64,000 nt of DNA from Gemmiger sp. An50. Its GTDB lineage: Bacteria; Bacillota; Clostridia; Oscillospirales; Ruminococcaceae. A model generated the notes under the pieces. It was not told the DNA's origin. It saw nothing but the letters and a program-made list of their open reading frames with translations, and made no database searches. This document shows, one piece after another, positions 1 through 8,010 of the stretch (position 1 is the first letter of the stretch; the number at the start of each line of letters is the position of its first letter). The translations under genes and the position numbers were made by a program. The DNA is taken from NCBI RefSeq assembly GCF_002161595.1, contig NZ_NFID01000002.1, forward strand, positions 1 through 64,000, read 5' to 3'.

Positions 1-31
1 GGATGCGCTCTACCGACTGAGCTATAGCAGC
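1..31 (-). tRNA. tRNA, 5' portion only (probably tRNA-Thr)
   Basis: Read on the minus strand, bases 31 to 1 give an acceptor strand GCTGCTA, then TA, then a D-arm GCTC...GAGC, and the beginning of an anticodon stem GCATCC. The anticodon lies outside the window. The 5' half resembles bacterial tRNA-Thr(GGU) genes, but the identity is an inference from the half molecule. It lies 4 bases downstream of the Asp tRNA and is probably cotranscribed with it. Confidence 0.75.
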
Positions 32-35
32 AAGA

Positions 36-112
36 TGGCGACCCGGATGGGGCTCGAACCCACGACCTCTAGCGTGACAGGCTAGCGTTCTAACCAACTG
101 AACTACCGGGCC
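36..112 (-). tRNA. tRNA-Asp (anticodon GUC)
   Basis: The minus strand folds as a complete cloverleaf. The acceptor GGCCCGG pairs with CCGGGTC (one G-U). The anticodon stem CTAGC/GCTAG encloses the loop CTGTCAC with anticodon GTC. The T-arm carries GTTCGAG, the discriminator base is G, and the 3' CCA is encoded. GUC decodes Asp. A near-perfect promoter precedes it at 145-173. Confidence 0.96.
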
Positions 113-144
113 ATCTTTGTGTTGCCGCATCAGCGACGTTGTTT

Positions 145-173
145 ATTATACGGCATGAAAAGAGAAATGTCAA
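145..173 (-). promoter_or_regulatory. Consensus promoter of the tRNA cluster
   Basis: On the minus strand TTGACA (168-173) and TATAAT (145-150) are separated by exactly 17 bases. Both hexamers match the sigma-A consensus perfectly, as expected for a strongly expressed stable RNA operon. The first tRNA base is 33 bases further on. Confidence 0.9.
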
Positions 174-239
174 CAGCTTTTTTCACATTTTTCAATTTTT
201 TTCGAACTCGTTTTTCCGCCCTCTTTTGCCCTGTTTTTT

Positions 240-269
240 CTGGCAGCAAAGGCACAAACCTGTTATAAT
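240..269 (+). promoter_or_regulatory. Extended -10 promoter before the 335 gene
   Basis: TGTTATAAT at 261-269 is an extended -10 (TGn plus TATAAT at 264-269). A weak -35, CTGGCA (240-245), sits 18 bases upstream. It points toward the small gene starting at 335. Confidence 0.55.
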
Positions 270-334
270 GAAAAAAACAAACGCCGCCTGCCCTGCCGCC
301 TGTTTGCGGCCCGGCTGCGGGAAGGGAAACTGCC

Positions 335-718
335 ATGAACATTTCTGCCAAACAGCTGGCGGGTGCGCACTGCGGCCGCCGCTACGAAAAGGAATACCTG
401 AACAAATTCCGCGACTGCCTCTCGTTCTATTACGACGGCAAGGTTCGCTTTGAACGCTTCTGCTACGGCGAGGGGGCTTGCTTTGTGTTCGGCGTATGGG
501 CCAGCATCTCCCCGGAGGGTGTGCTCAGCTACCAGCAGCCCTTTGACCCGCTGGTAGACCCCGACGCTCTGCCCAAGGCCCTGACCGGTCAGGAAGGCGA
601 TGTGCTCTACTTCGACAACCAGCGCTGGAAATGGGAGGTAGCCTCCGACTTTACCTCCGACGCAAAAAACGGCTACACCCCTTTTAAGGTAAAGCTGGGC
701 AAACTGCTGGGCCGGTAA
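335..718 (+). CDS. Unrecognised 127-residue protein
   Basis: I do not recognise the family. The protein has no signal peptide or membrane segment, so it is probably cytoplasmic. It is rich in aromatic residues (FYYDGKVRFERFCYG near residues 32-46, then a DNQRWKWEV stretch near residues 93-101), and its C-terminus is basic. The frame is supported by an extended -10 promoter upstream, a GGGAAGGG purine run about 10 bases before the ATG, and a strong terminator 20 bases after the TAA. It appears to be monocistronic. Confidence 0.75.
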   Translation: MNISAKQLAGAHCGRRYEKEYLNKFRDCLSFYYDGKVRFERFCYGEGACFVFGVWASISPEGVLSYQQPFDPLVDPDALPKALTGQEGDVLYFDNQRWKWEVASDFTSDAKNGYTPFKVKLGKLLGR

Positions 719-739
719 CCGTTTTCCATTTCAATCAAC

Positions 740-788
740 AGCCCGCCGGGTAACGCGTTTTGCATGCGCTGCCCGGCGGGCTCTTTTT
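740..788 (+). terminator. Rho-independent terminator
   Basis: An 11-bp stem, AGCCCGCCGGG (740-750) with CCCGGCGGGCT (772-782), is followed by a T run at 784-788. It ends the 335-718 transcript. On the other strand there is no good T run. Confidence 0.85.
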
Positions 789-794
789 GTCGCT

Positions 795-2078
795 TTAGAA
801 TTTGTGGTTTGTTTCCAGGGTCAGACAATCCGCCGCACCCTCCCGGTATTGTTCCGGTGTGCAGACGCCCAACAGCGTCTCACTGGTCCGGCTGGTGATC
901 CGCTGGCCGGTCTGGTCGGTATAGCTTTCCTCATATTCCAGATCCCCCAGATCCACGATCAGGCGGCCATCCTCCAGAACATCCAGCACCATCGCAGGCC
1001 GCAGATATCCGTTGTGGCTGGTCTGCCGCCGGATTTCCACAGAGTCTCCGTCCCTTTCCATATAAAAGGGTTTCGCCTCGCCGTCCTGAATGAAATTGCA
1101 GATAAGCACATCTCCCACACAGGCCGATCCCTCAGTAAGTTGCAGGCCTTCCGGAAGCCGGGCAAACGGCTCCGTCTCGCCGGTGGCAAGGTCCAGCCGC
1201 TCCATGGTCCCGGTGGTAGAATCAAAGCAAAAAGTTTCTGTTTCGCCCATATCCGTAACCAGGAAGGACTGTCCGCCCTTCGCTTCGGCAACGGTGCGTA
1301 CCGTTCCATCCCACTGAACCAGGCAGAGCTCCCTGTGCTGCACCACCTGGGTCTGCCCCTCCATCCGGTGCTCCCACCGAATGGCAATCATCCCCTGCTC
1401 CGTACAGCGCCCGGTAAGCGAAAGCGTTGCGGGCAGCTGCCAGAAAGCCGCCGTGGATGCCTGACCGAAGCCTTTGGCCGCATCCAATTCGATGCGTATC
1501 AGGGAAACGTTGACACTTCCGTCCTCCTGCCACTGCTCCCAGAGATAGTACACCGCAATTCCATCGGTGTAAAACGTACTGGCAGGGCGGTTAGGCAATG
1601 GCGTCGCCGGGCAGACCACCGCCCCGGAAGTGTCCCTCAGCTCCACTGCCGCCGAGGGCTCCGTCCCCTGCTCCTCCAATAGACCATACCGGCCATACAC
1701 AAGCACCAGACGGCCGTCCTCCATGGGCAGCACCTCGACCCCGCTTTCGCAATCCAGCCAGGCGCCGCAGCTTTCGTCCTGATGGGCACAACCCGGTTTG
1801 CTGCAAAACGCCTGCCGCTTGCCGGTGTTCAGGTCCACGGTCTGCAAAATTTCCCCTCTGCCCTGCTGGGCGGTCACCGTCGTATACATGGTGGTGCCGT
1901 CCAGCTGCCAGAGATCCCCATCCCAGCTGAGCTGCCGCAGGCTTGTCAGATCCGCTTCGGGAACACTGCTTTGTGCGGCAGAGGCCGTTTTTTCGTCAAC
2001 CGTTTCCCTCTCTGTCCCACAGCCTGCCAATAGCAGCAGACAAGCCGCCAGAAGGGCCAGGCCGGTTCGTTTGTGCAT
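795..2078 (-). CDS. Lipoprotein 1 of a tandem paralogous trio (CX4CXHX4C type)
   Basis: This 427-residue protein is exported and lipid-anchored: MHKRTG, a hydrophobic stretch and lipobox LLAGC put the modified Cys at residue 20. About 60 residues on is a Cys/His cluster, FCSKPGCAHQDESC, spaced C-x4-C-x-H-x4-C, that recurs in both neighbours and could bind a metal. The remainder looks like repeated beta strands with alternating 'TDG', 'DLATG' and 'EDGRL' turns, suggesting a propeller-like fold; that is inference. I chose ATG at 2078, with GGGGAG about 10 bases upstream. An upstream TTG would overlap the preceding gene. It is the last gene of the two-component operon. Function is unknown. Confidence 0.85.
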   Translation of the reverse strand: MHKRTGLALLAACLLLLAGCGTERETVDEKTASAAQSSVPEADLTSLRQLSWDGDLWQLDGTTMYTTVTAQQGRGEILQTVDLNTGKRQAFCSKPGCAHQDESCGAWLDCESGVEVLPMEDGRLVLVYGRYGLLEEQGTEPSAAVELRDTSGAVVCPATPLPNRPASTFYTDGIAVYYLWEQWQEDGSVNVSLIRIELDAAKGFGQASTAAFWQLPATLSLTGRCTEQGMIAIRWEHRMEGQTQVVQHRELCLVQWDGTVRTVAEAKGGQSFLVTDMGETETFCFDSTTGTMERLDLATGETEPFARLPEGLQLTEGSACVGDVLICNFIQDGEAKPFYMERDGDSVEIRRQTSHNGYLRPAMVLDVLEDGRLIVDLGDLEYEESYTDQTGQRITSRTSETLLGVCTPEQYREGAADCLTLETNHKF

Positions 2079-2095
2079 TCCTTTCACACTCCCCT

Positions 2096-3328
2096 TTAAA
2101 ATACTCCCTGGATGGGCAGGCAATCCGCACCGCCTGCCATGTACTGCTGCGGTGTAAACAGGCCGTAACTGTATTCGCTGGTCTGACCGGTAACCAGTCG
2201 GCCGTCCTTATCCCGGTAGCTGGTTTCCACCATGGTTTCGCTCAATTCCACCAGCAGCTTGCCGTCCATCACTGCCGACGGGACCGCCGGGCGCACCACA
2301 CCGTTCCGGCTACTCCAACGGGCGACCGGCTCCACCGTTCCATCCCCGCTTATGGCAAATGCCTGCTGTTCTCCTCCTTCCCGATACGTACCCACATACA
2401 GAGTACCTTTCAGCCAGAGCGGCGTACCCGTCAGCGAAAGCCCCGGTTCCAGCCGGGCAGTCTGCACGCTCTCTCCGGTGGCAAGCTCCAGCCGGTCCAG
2501 CTGACCGCTCACATTGTCGTACAAACAAACCGTTGCCTCCGGCTCCAGGCTGCCAGAATACTGGGCTGTCCAGAACACCTGCTGGGGCTGCGCCTGCCGG
2601 ATGGTGCGCACGGCTCCATCCCAGCACAATTCACTGAGGAGCTGCCCCTCGTCAGTCAATTGACAGACCAGCAGTCCCTGACCGGTGGTCTGGCCGGTGA
2701 GGATGGCCGTATGCTCCAGCTCCCAGACGGTCGCCTCTTTCATTTGGCCGAATTCTTCGCCCGGCCGGGTGTGAATCCGGTAAAGCCGGTAGCGAGGCAG
2801 CCAGCCGGACCGGTACCAGCGCTCCTCCCGCACCACATACAGGTCCTTTCCATCGGTATAAAAGGCCGAAGGGGACCAGCCCTGCCCTTCCTCCGGCAAA
2901 GCGGTGGCATCTTGAAGAAGCGTGCCATCCGCCGCCCGCAGCTCCACCGCTGCTGTGCCGCCCGTCTCCTCATTGGTCAGGTAATACAAAACCAGATTCC
3001 CGTTATCCAGGCAGTTCACATAGGGCAATATGCCCCGTTCTTCCACCCAGGCCGGGCAATCCGCACCGCTGTGGGTGCAGCCCGCCTTGGGGCAAAGCGG
3101 CGCACAGCGGCCGTCGGTCAGGTCGATCGTTTGCAGAAACGCTCCCTGGCCGCTGCGGCTCACGGTGAACGCGGTCTTACCTGCAACGCACCAGTCCACG
3201 CTGCCGCTGCCGCTGGTCTGGCGCAGTGTACCCACCGCGTTCGGCTGCTCACTTTCCCGCCTTTGCGCCCCGCAGCCTGCCAGGAGGAGAAGCCCCAGTG
3301 CCAGCGCAGCGATTCTTCTTGTCATCAT
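2096..3328 (-). CDS. Lipoprotein 2 of the tandem trio
   Basis: This 410-residue paralog of the flanking genes has signal peptide and lipobox LLLAGC near residue 20. The conserved cluster LCPKAGCTHSGADC has the same C-x4-C-x-H-x4-C spacing. The C-terminal motif LFTPQQYMAGGADCL matches VCTPEQYREGAADCL in lipoprotein 1 and IFTPEQYLNGDTSY in lipoprotein 3. The start is ambiguous between two adjacent ATGs at 3328 and 3325. The gaps to its neighbours are 8 and 17 bases, so it belongs to the same transcript. The surface location and tandem divergence suggest related but different ligands; this is inference. Confidence 0.85.
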   Translation of the reverse strand: MMTRRIAALALGLLLLAGCGAQRRESEQPNAVGTLRQTSGSGSVDWCVAGKTAFTVSRSGQGAFLQTIDLTDGRCAPLCPKAGCTHSGADCPAWVEERGILPYVNCLDNGNLVLYYLTNEETGGTAAVELRAADGTLLQDATALPEEGQGWSPSAFYTDGKDLYVVREERWYRSGWLPRYRLYRIHTRPGEEFGQMKEATVWELEHTAILTGQTTGQGLLVCQLTDEGQLLSELCWDGAVRTIRQAQPQQVFWTAQYSGSLEPEATVCLYDNVSGQLDRLELATGESVQTARLEPGLSLTGTPLWLKGTLYVGTYREGGEQQAFAISGDGTVEPVARWSSRNGVVRPAVPSAVMDGKLLVELSETMVETSYRDKDGRLVTGQTSEYSYGLFTPQQYMAGGADCLPIQGVF

Positions 3329-3336
3329 TCCTACTC

Positions 3337-4619
3337 TCACATTCCCCGCTCCGATTCCACCATTATATAGCTCGTATCGCCGTTCAAGTATTGCTCCGGG
3401 GTGAAAATTCCCCACAGGAACTCGCTGGTCACGCCTTCTGTCAATTTGCCGTCATCATCCAGGTACTGCTCCGAAAACTCGTTTTGATCCATTTGCACCA
3501 GGAGCCGGCCGCCCTCCAGTGCCTGCCGCACCACCGGGCTCTGCTGCCTGCCGTTGAGGACAATCTGCAGCGGGCTGCGTTGGGCTGCCCGCCCTGCTGC
3601 ACCGCGAAGGTGAAATCATTCTGGGCACCGTCGCTCACATTGCAGAACAACCAGCCATCCGTGAACACCGCCCCTTCGGTCAGCAAAAGGCCGGGCTGGA
3701 GCTGCGCAAAAGGACTGTATTCACCGGTTTCCAGATCCACCTGTTCCAGCATGCCGGTATCGTAATCATAGCGGAAGGCCGCTGCCTGCCCGCTGTGCGG
3801 CAGCCATAAGGCCTGCCGCTCCCCAGCCTGGGCCAGGATGCGTTGACCACCGTCCCACGCAAGCTCATACAGCACACCGCCCATCGGGATTCGCACGCCG
3901 TCCACGCCCTGTTCAAACGTTGTTTTCGCCGCGAGGATCCCGTTCTTCGTACAGATTCCGGGAAAAAATCTCTCGCTGTCATTTTCCCAGTGGGCGATCT
4001 CCTGTTTTTGCCCAAAGTTCTCGCTTTCCAAACTGATTCGCACCAGAACATGGGTGATCACTCCGTTTTCCGTCTGCGAATACTCCCGGTGAACCAAATA
4101 AAGCCCTACGCCGTCGCTGTAAATCACACCCTCCAACGTCTCCGGTTCCACCGAAGCGGAACGCAGTACCCGGCCGGCTTCGTCTCGTAGCTCCAGTGTG
4201 AGCGGCTCCTCCTCTCCCGGTAGCCCCCGCCCATACAGAAGAGCAAGAGTTCCATCCGGCAGAGGGCACAGGTAGTCATCGTTACCCAGTTCCAGCCAGC
4301 CGTCGCAGCTACGATCCGTGTGGGTACAACCCTTCTTTGCGCAGAAAACTTCCCGTTCTCCGGTTTTCAGGTCGACAGCCTGCCAAAGAAATCCTCCGTC
4401 CACCTGCACATCCCCTTTCAGCCACGCGGTGTCGCCCCAGGTGCTGCACACACTGCTTCCGCTTACCGGTGTCATGGTTCCGTCAGGCTGCCATACCTGC
4501 TGTTCCGCCTGCTGCTCCAGCGAAGCCGGTGCTTGCCCAGCTGATTCCGTGGAGCCGGTTTCCGCAGCCCCGCAGCCCACCAGAAGCAGCAGCGCGGCCG
4601 CTTTTCGTTTGCCGTTCAT
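3337..4619 (-). pseudogene. Lipoprotein 3 of the tandem trio, frameshifted
   Basis: The protein starts MNGKRKAAALLLLVGCG (lipobox LLVGC) and carries the shared cluster FCAKKGCTHTDRSC. The reading frame is lost around 3570-3595: from 4619 it runs on to a stop at 3441, while the homologous C-terminal end (VVRQALEGG through TPEQYLNGD) lies in another frame ending at 3337. Restoring one missing base gives 427 residues, exactly the length of lipoprotein 1. The loss is therefore one base in a GC-rich run, either a real recent mutation or a sequencing error. Its ATG overlaps the preceding stop as ATGA. Confidence 0.8.
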
Positions 4620-5362
4620 TCCGCTCCCTCCTTCTCATTTGTTGCCGTGGCCACCTGTTCCGTCGTTTTGTGCTCAGCGCCAAGTGCGACGCCGCCCCGG
4701 TCCAACGCGTACACATACAGCTGTGCCGCCGGAGAATAAGCCGCGGCAAGATGGCCGTCCTCGCCGGAAAGATCCTGCCAATCGGAAAATTCCGTTACCT
4801 GCAAAAATCGCTTGTATCTCTCCAGCAGCTCGGCCGCCCGTGCCTGGCCGCTTGCGCCGCTCCACTGAAACCGCACCACCTCGCCGCCGGGGCCCAGCTC
4901 CAGCAAGAGGCTATCCGCCTCTTTGCTCCACTCATAGCGCATGAATCCGGCCGCATCCTGCAGCGCGTTTTTCCGGATATCTGCTTTCTCGCCTTCAAGC
5001 AGCGCGTATGCGGTCGCGGCTAGGGTGTCGCTCAGCAGGCCTTCGCTTTGCAGCTGTTCCACCACTGCACGGATGGTCTGTGCCTGCTCCTCTTCGGTTT
5101 GCTCCAGCGGCTGCCAGCCGGTGGAATCCCATTCCGGCGTGGTACCCGCCAGAAACTGCCTGTCATACAGAAGCTTTGCCAGCCCGTTCTCCCGCCCCTG
5201 GCCGGAAAGGGCATTTTCTTCCGCCGGGCGGGCATGGGTGGTTTGCAGCAGCCTTGCCTGCTGCAGGGTGCAGAAGGCAGAGGGCAGCGCCATGCAGGCC
5301 AAGCCCAAAAGCAGCGCCACCGCACAGGAAAAAGCGATTCGGATTCGCCGATTCTTGTTCAT
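4616..5362 (-). CDS. Membrane-anchored protein of the two-component/lipoprotein operon
   Basis: I do not recognise this 248-residue protein. It has a basic start (MNKNRRIRI), one hydrophobic segment at about residues 8-30 that could be an uncleaved anchor or signal, and a mainly helical, Glu/Gln-rich extracytoplasmic part followed by a C-terminal beta-rich stretch (YSPAAQLYVYALDRGG). It overlaps the histidine kinase stop and the next lipoprotein start by ATGA at both ends, so it is tightly coupled to both. Its position between sensor and lipoproteins suggests a periplasm-side partner; this is inference. Confidence 0.8.
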   Translation of the reverse strand: MNKNRRIRIAFSCAVALLLGLACMALPSAFCTLQQARLLQTTHARPAEENALSGQGRENGLAKLLYDRQFLAGTTPEWDSTGWQPLEQTEEEQAQTIRAVVEQLQSEGLLSDTLAATAYALLEGEKADIRKNALQDAAGFMRYEWSKEADSLLLELGPGGEVVRFQWSGASGQARAAELLERYKRFLQVTEFSDWQDLSGEDGHLAAAYSPAAQLYVYALDRGGVALGAEHKTTEQVATATNEKEGAE

Positions 5363-6759
5363 TCCCCCGCCTCCTTTAATGTAAAACGTACCGTTGTACC
5401 CTCGCCGGGCTGACTCTCAAATTCCAGTCGGGTACCATGAAGCCGGGCGATCCGCGCGCACAGCGCCAGGCCAAATCCGCTGCCATTCTGTGCTCTGGCG
5501 CGGGACTTATCCACCATATAAAAGGGCTCGGTGATGCGTTCCAGCTCCTTTTGCGGAATTCCTCGGCCCCGGTCACGTACCGTAATCTCCACCTGCCCGT
5601 TTTTTCTGTGAGCCGTGATGGATATTCTGCCATCCTTCGGCTCGGCCCGCATTCCGTTGTTGATCAGGTTTTCCAGCAGGGAGGTGAGCAGGTCCTCGTC
5701 CCCCAGCACCCGGCCCGCTTCAAAGCCCTCCCAGCACAGCCGGACCGGGTATTCCGCGGGCAGCGCGCGGGCGGTCCGTTCCGCCAAGGCCGCCAGGGCC
5801 ACCGGACGCAATTCCAGGGTCTTGTGCTCCGGGTCCAGCGCCATGAAGGTCATCAGCTTGGCGCTCAGCGATTCCAGCCGTTTTGTCTCGTGATAAATGT
5901 AATTCGCCGCCCGCTGGCGTACCTCCGGCTTCACCTCGGCGCTGCGCATCAGGTCCGCATAGCCCAGCATGCTGGTCATGGGCGTTTTCAGCTCATGAGT
6001 GAAGGCGCTCACAAAGTCCTCCCGCTGGTGCACCGCCAGGTCCAACTGATTGGCTCGCTGCTCCACCGCCTCGGCCATGGCATCAAAGCTGGCGGCAAGG
6101 CTGGCCACCTCGTCGGCGCCGGTCATGCCGGTACGCCGGTCATAGGAGCCCGCCGCGATGGCCCGGGCGGATTCCTCCAGGGCTTTCAGCGGGCGGGTCA
6201 GGCGGCGGCTCACCGCCCACACCGCCAGCGCCACCCCGGCAAAGGCAATCAATTCCAGCCGTGCAAAGCCCGCCAGCTGCTGGTTCCGCAGCTGGAACAC
6301 ACTGCTCACATCGCAGCTGCTCACCAGCCACAAGGTTCTGCCCTGCCACTGCACCGGGCTTGCGAACAGCTGCCAGACCTTCGCCCCCTCTTGGGCGTAG
6401 GTCATCCCGTCCTCTCCAGCATCCAACGCCCGCAGCACCGGCTGCCAGCCGTTTTCCATTCCGGTGCCGGAATAAAGAAACGCGCGCTCTACGCTGAGGA
6501 TGGCCAGCCCGACCCCCGCCTGTGCAGTACGCTGCTGCCCGTAGAGGACCACCAATGGGGGCTGCGTCTCCAGATTCGGGGTCTCGATCATGGCCTTTTG
6601 CAGCTGGTAGCACTCCGCCCGGTGGACGGCCACGTTCTGCTGCGCCGCCGCCTGCAGCTGGGCGGAAAACCCGCTGCCGATCAGCCAGGCCGCGCCCAGA
6701 TTCAGCAGCAGCGCCAGCAACAGCAGAATGACGAGCGTCAGTTTTGCTGCCAGTTTCAC
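5359..6759 (-). CDS. Sensor histidine kinase
   Basis: This 466-residue membrane sensor kinase has a first transmembrane segment at about residues 7-30, an extracytoplasmic sensing region of about 120 residues, a second membrane segment near residues 165-185, and a HAMP domain. The H-box is FTHELKTPMTSMLGY (phospho-accepting His). The ATPase domain carries an N-box LLENLINNGMRA, in which the usual NLxxNA becomes NLINNG, plus DRGRGIP and GSGFGLAL. It should phosphorylate the regulator encoded just upstream, whose stop it overlaps by 4 bases. The downstream lipoproteins are likely part of its regulon or its sensing apparatus. Confidence 0.93.
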   Translation of the reverse strand: MKLAAKLTLVILLLLALLLNLGAAWLIGSGFSAQLQAAAQQNVAVHRAECYQLQKAMIETPNLETQPPLVVLYGQQRTAQAGVGLAILSVERAFLYSGTGMENGWQPVLRALDAGEDGMTYAQEGAKVWQLFASPVQWQGRTLWLVSSCDVSSVFQLRNQQLAGFARLELIAFAGVALAVWAVSRRLTRPLKALEESARAIAAGSYDRRTGMTGADEVASLAASFDAMAEAVEQRANQLDLAVHQREDFVSAFTHELKTPMTSMLGYADLMRSAEVKPEVRQRAANYIYHETKRLESLSAKLMTFMALDPEHKTLELRPVALAALAERTARALPAEYPVRLCWEGFEAGRVLGDEDLLTSLLENLINNGMRAEPKDGRISITAHRKNGQVEITVRDRGRGIPQKELERITEPFYMVDKSRARAQNGSGFGLALCARIARLHGTRLEFESQPGEGTTVRFTLKEAGE

Positions 6760-7415
6760 GTTTCCACCTCCAGCAAATAACCGATCTTATATACGGTTTT
6801 AATCTTGTCCGCAAGGCCCAGCTTTTTGCGCAGGCGCTGGATGTGCAGGTCCAGCGTGCGGCTGCCTGCTTCCTCCTCGCCGCCCCACACCCGTTCGTAC
6901 ATCACGTCCCGGTAGAGGGCAATGCCCTGGTTGCGCAAAAGCAGCACCAGTAGATCGAACTCCCGGGGCGTGAGAGCCACCGGCGCACCGTCCTTTTCCA
7001 CCCGGCGGGCCGCCGGGTCCACCACGACGCCAAAGGCCCGCAGCAATCCGCCGCCCCGGCCTGCCCGGCGCAGTACGCTTTCCACCCGGGCCAGCAGCTC
7101 CAGCGGCTCGAAGGGCTTCACGATGTAATCGTCCGCTCCCATGCGCAGGCCGCGTACCCGGTCCGCCAGCATGCCCTTGGCGGTCAGAAAGATCACCGGC
7201 GTTCCGGTGGGGCGGATGTATTCCATCAGCTCATAACCGCTGACGCCAGGCAGCATGATGTCCAGCAAAATCAAATCATATCGGCCGGTCTCGATTTTAT
7301 CCGCGGCGGTCTCGCCGTCCAGCGCAATCTCGCACCGGTAGCCCGCCTGCAATAAAGTAAGCTCGATCAGCTCGGCAATGGGGCGTTCGTCGTCAACGAT
7401 CAAAATCGGGTTCAT
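6756..7415 (-). CDS. OmpR/PhoB-family response regulator
   Basis: This 219-residue DNA-binding regulator has a receiver domain at residues 1-115 with the acidic pair D8/D9, phospho-acceptor D52 (LILLDIMLPG), a conserved Thr in FLTAK and Lys in VKPFEP. A winged-helix C-terminal domain follows (LTPREFDLLVLLL, DLHIQRLRKKLG, YKIGYLLEV). I chose ATG 7415 because GAGGAA lies 7-8 bases upstream; longer forms would start in non-conserved sequence. It is the first gene of the minus-strand operon. A TACAAT hexamer at 7491-7496 could be its -10, but I see no convincing -35. Confidence 0.94.
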   Translation of the reverse strand: MNPILIVDDERPIAELIELTLLQAGYRCEIALDGETAADKIETGRYDLILLDIMLPGVSGYELMEYIRPTGTPVIFLTAKGMLADRVRGLRMGADDYIVKPFEPLELLARVESVLRRAGRGGGLLRAFGVVVDPAARRVEKDGAPVALTPREFDLLVLLLRNQGIALYRDVMYERVWGGEEEAGSRTLDLHIQRLRKKLGLADKIKTVYKIGYLLEVET

Positions 7416-7547
7416 CTGGGGTTCCTCTTTTCGTTTCTGCGTGGGCGGGGCCCATCCTGTGCTTTGATGATACCTGCCGCTCGTATCCAAATTGTATCAC
7501 GTCCGCATCCGGCCGTTGGCGTTTTTCAAATTTTTTCTGCTGCGGCC

Positions 7548-7577
7548 TTGACAACTGTGTATATACGCGTATATACT
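7548..7577 (+). promoter_or_regulatory. Promoter with palindromic operator of the GntR/ABC operon
   Basis: TTGACA (7548-7553) and TATACT (7572-7577) form a promoter with an 18-base spacer. The spacer is almost filled by a perfect 18-bp palindrome, GTATATACGCGTATATAC (7559-7576), which also covers the -10. YtrA-type GntR proteins bind such sites at their own promoters, so this is the probable autorepression operator. Confidence 0.85.
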
Positions 7578-7631
7578 GTATATGTCAGATATGTACAGTC
7601 TGATAAATCAAAGGAAAAGCGAGGAAGACTG

Positions 7632-8006
7632 ATGGAGATCTACATCAGCAATTCCAGCCCAAAGCCGATCTATGCCCAGATCACCGACCAGATCCGCGCC
7701 GCCATCTTTGACGGCAGGCTCAAGGAGGGCGAAGCGCTGCCCAGCATCCGGCTGCTGGCCAAGGAGCTGCGCATCAGCGTGATTACCACCAAGCGGGCCT
7801 ATGAGGACCTGGAAAAGGCCGGGTTCATCAACACGGTACCCGGCAAGGGCTGCTTCGTTGCGCCCCAGAACATGGAGCTGCACCGGGAGGAGACCCTGAA
7901 AAAGATGGAGGGATACCTGCAGCAGGCGGTGGACACCGCGCTGGCCGGAGGCATCAGCAAGGCGGAGGTGCTGGCAACATTGAACTTGTTGTTGGAGGGA
8001 GACTGA
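7632..8006 (+). CDS. YtrA-subfamily GntR regulator
   Basis: This 124-residue regulator has a winged helix at residues 5-75 (PIYAQITDQIRAAIFDG, LPSIRLLAKELRIS, TTKRAYEDLEKAGFI, GKGCFV) and a short helical tail, which is typical of YtrA-type rather than metabolite-binding GntR proteins. ATG 7632 has GAGGAA 6-7 bases upstream. The ABC ATPase follows after 4 bases. It probably represses its own operon through the palindrome at 7559-7576. The inducing signal is not evident; YtrA relatives often respond to cell-envelope stress or antibiotics. Confidence 0.93.
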   Translation: MEIYISNSSPKPIYAQITDQIRAAIFDGRLKEGEALPSIRLLAKELRISVITTKRAYEDLEKAGFINTVPGKGCFVAPQNMELHREETLKKMEGYLQQAVDTALAGGISKAEVLATLNLLLEGD

Positions 8007-8010
8007 TTCT

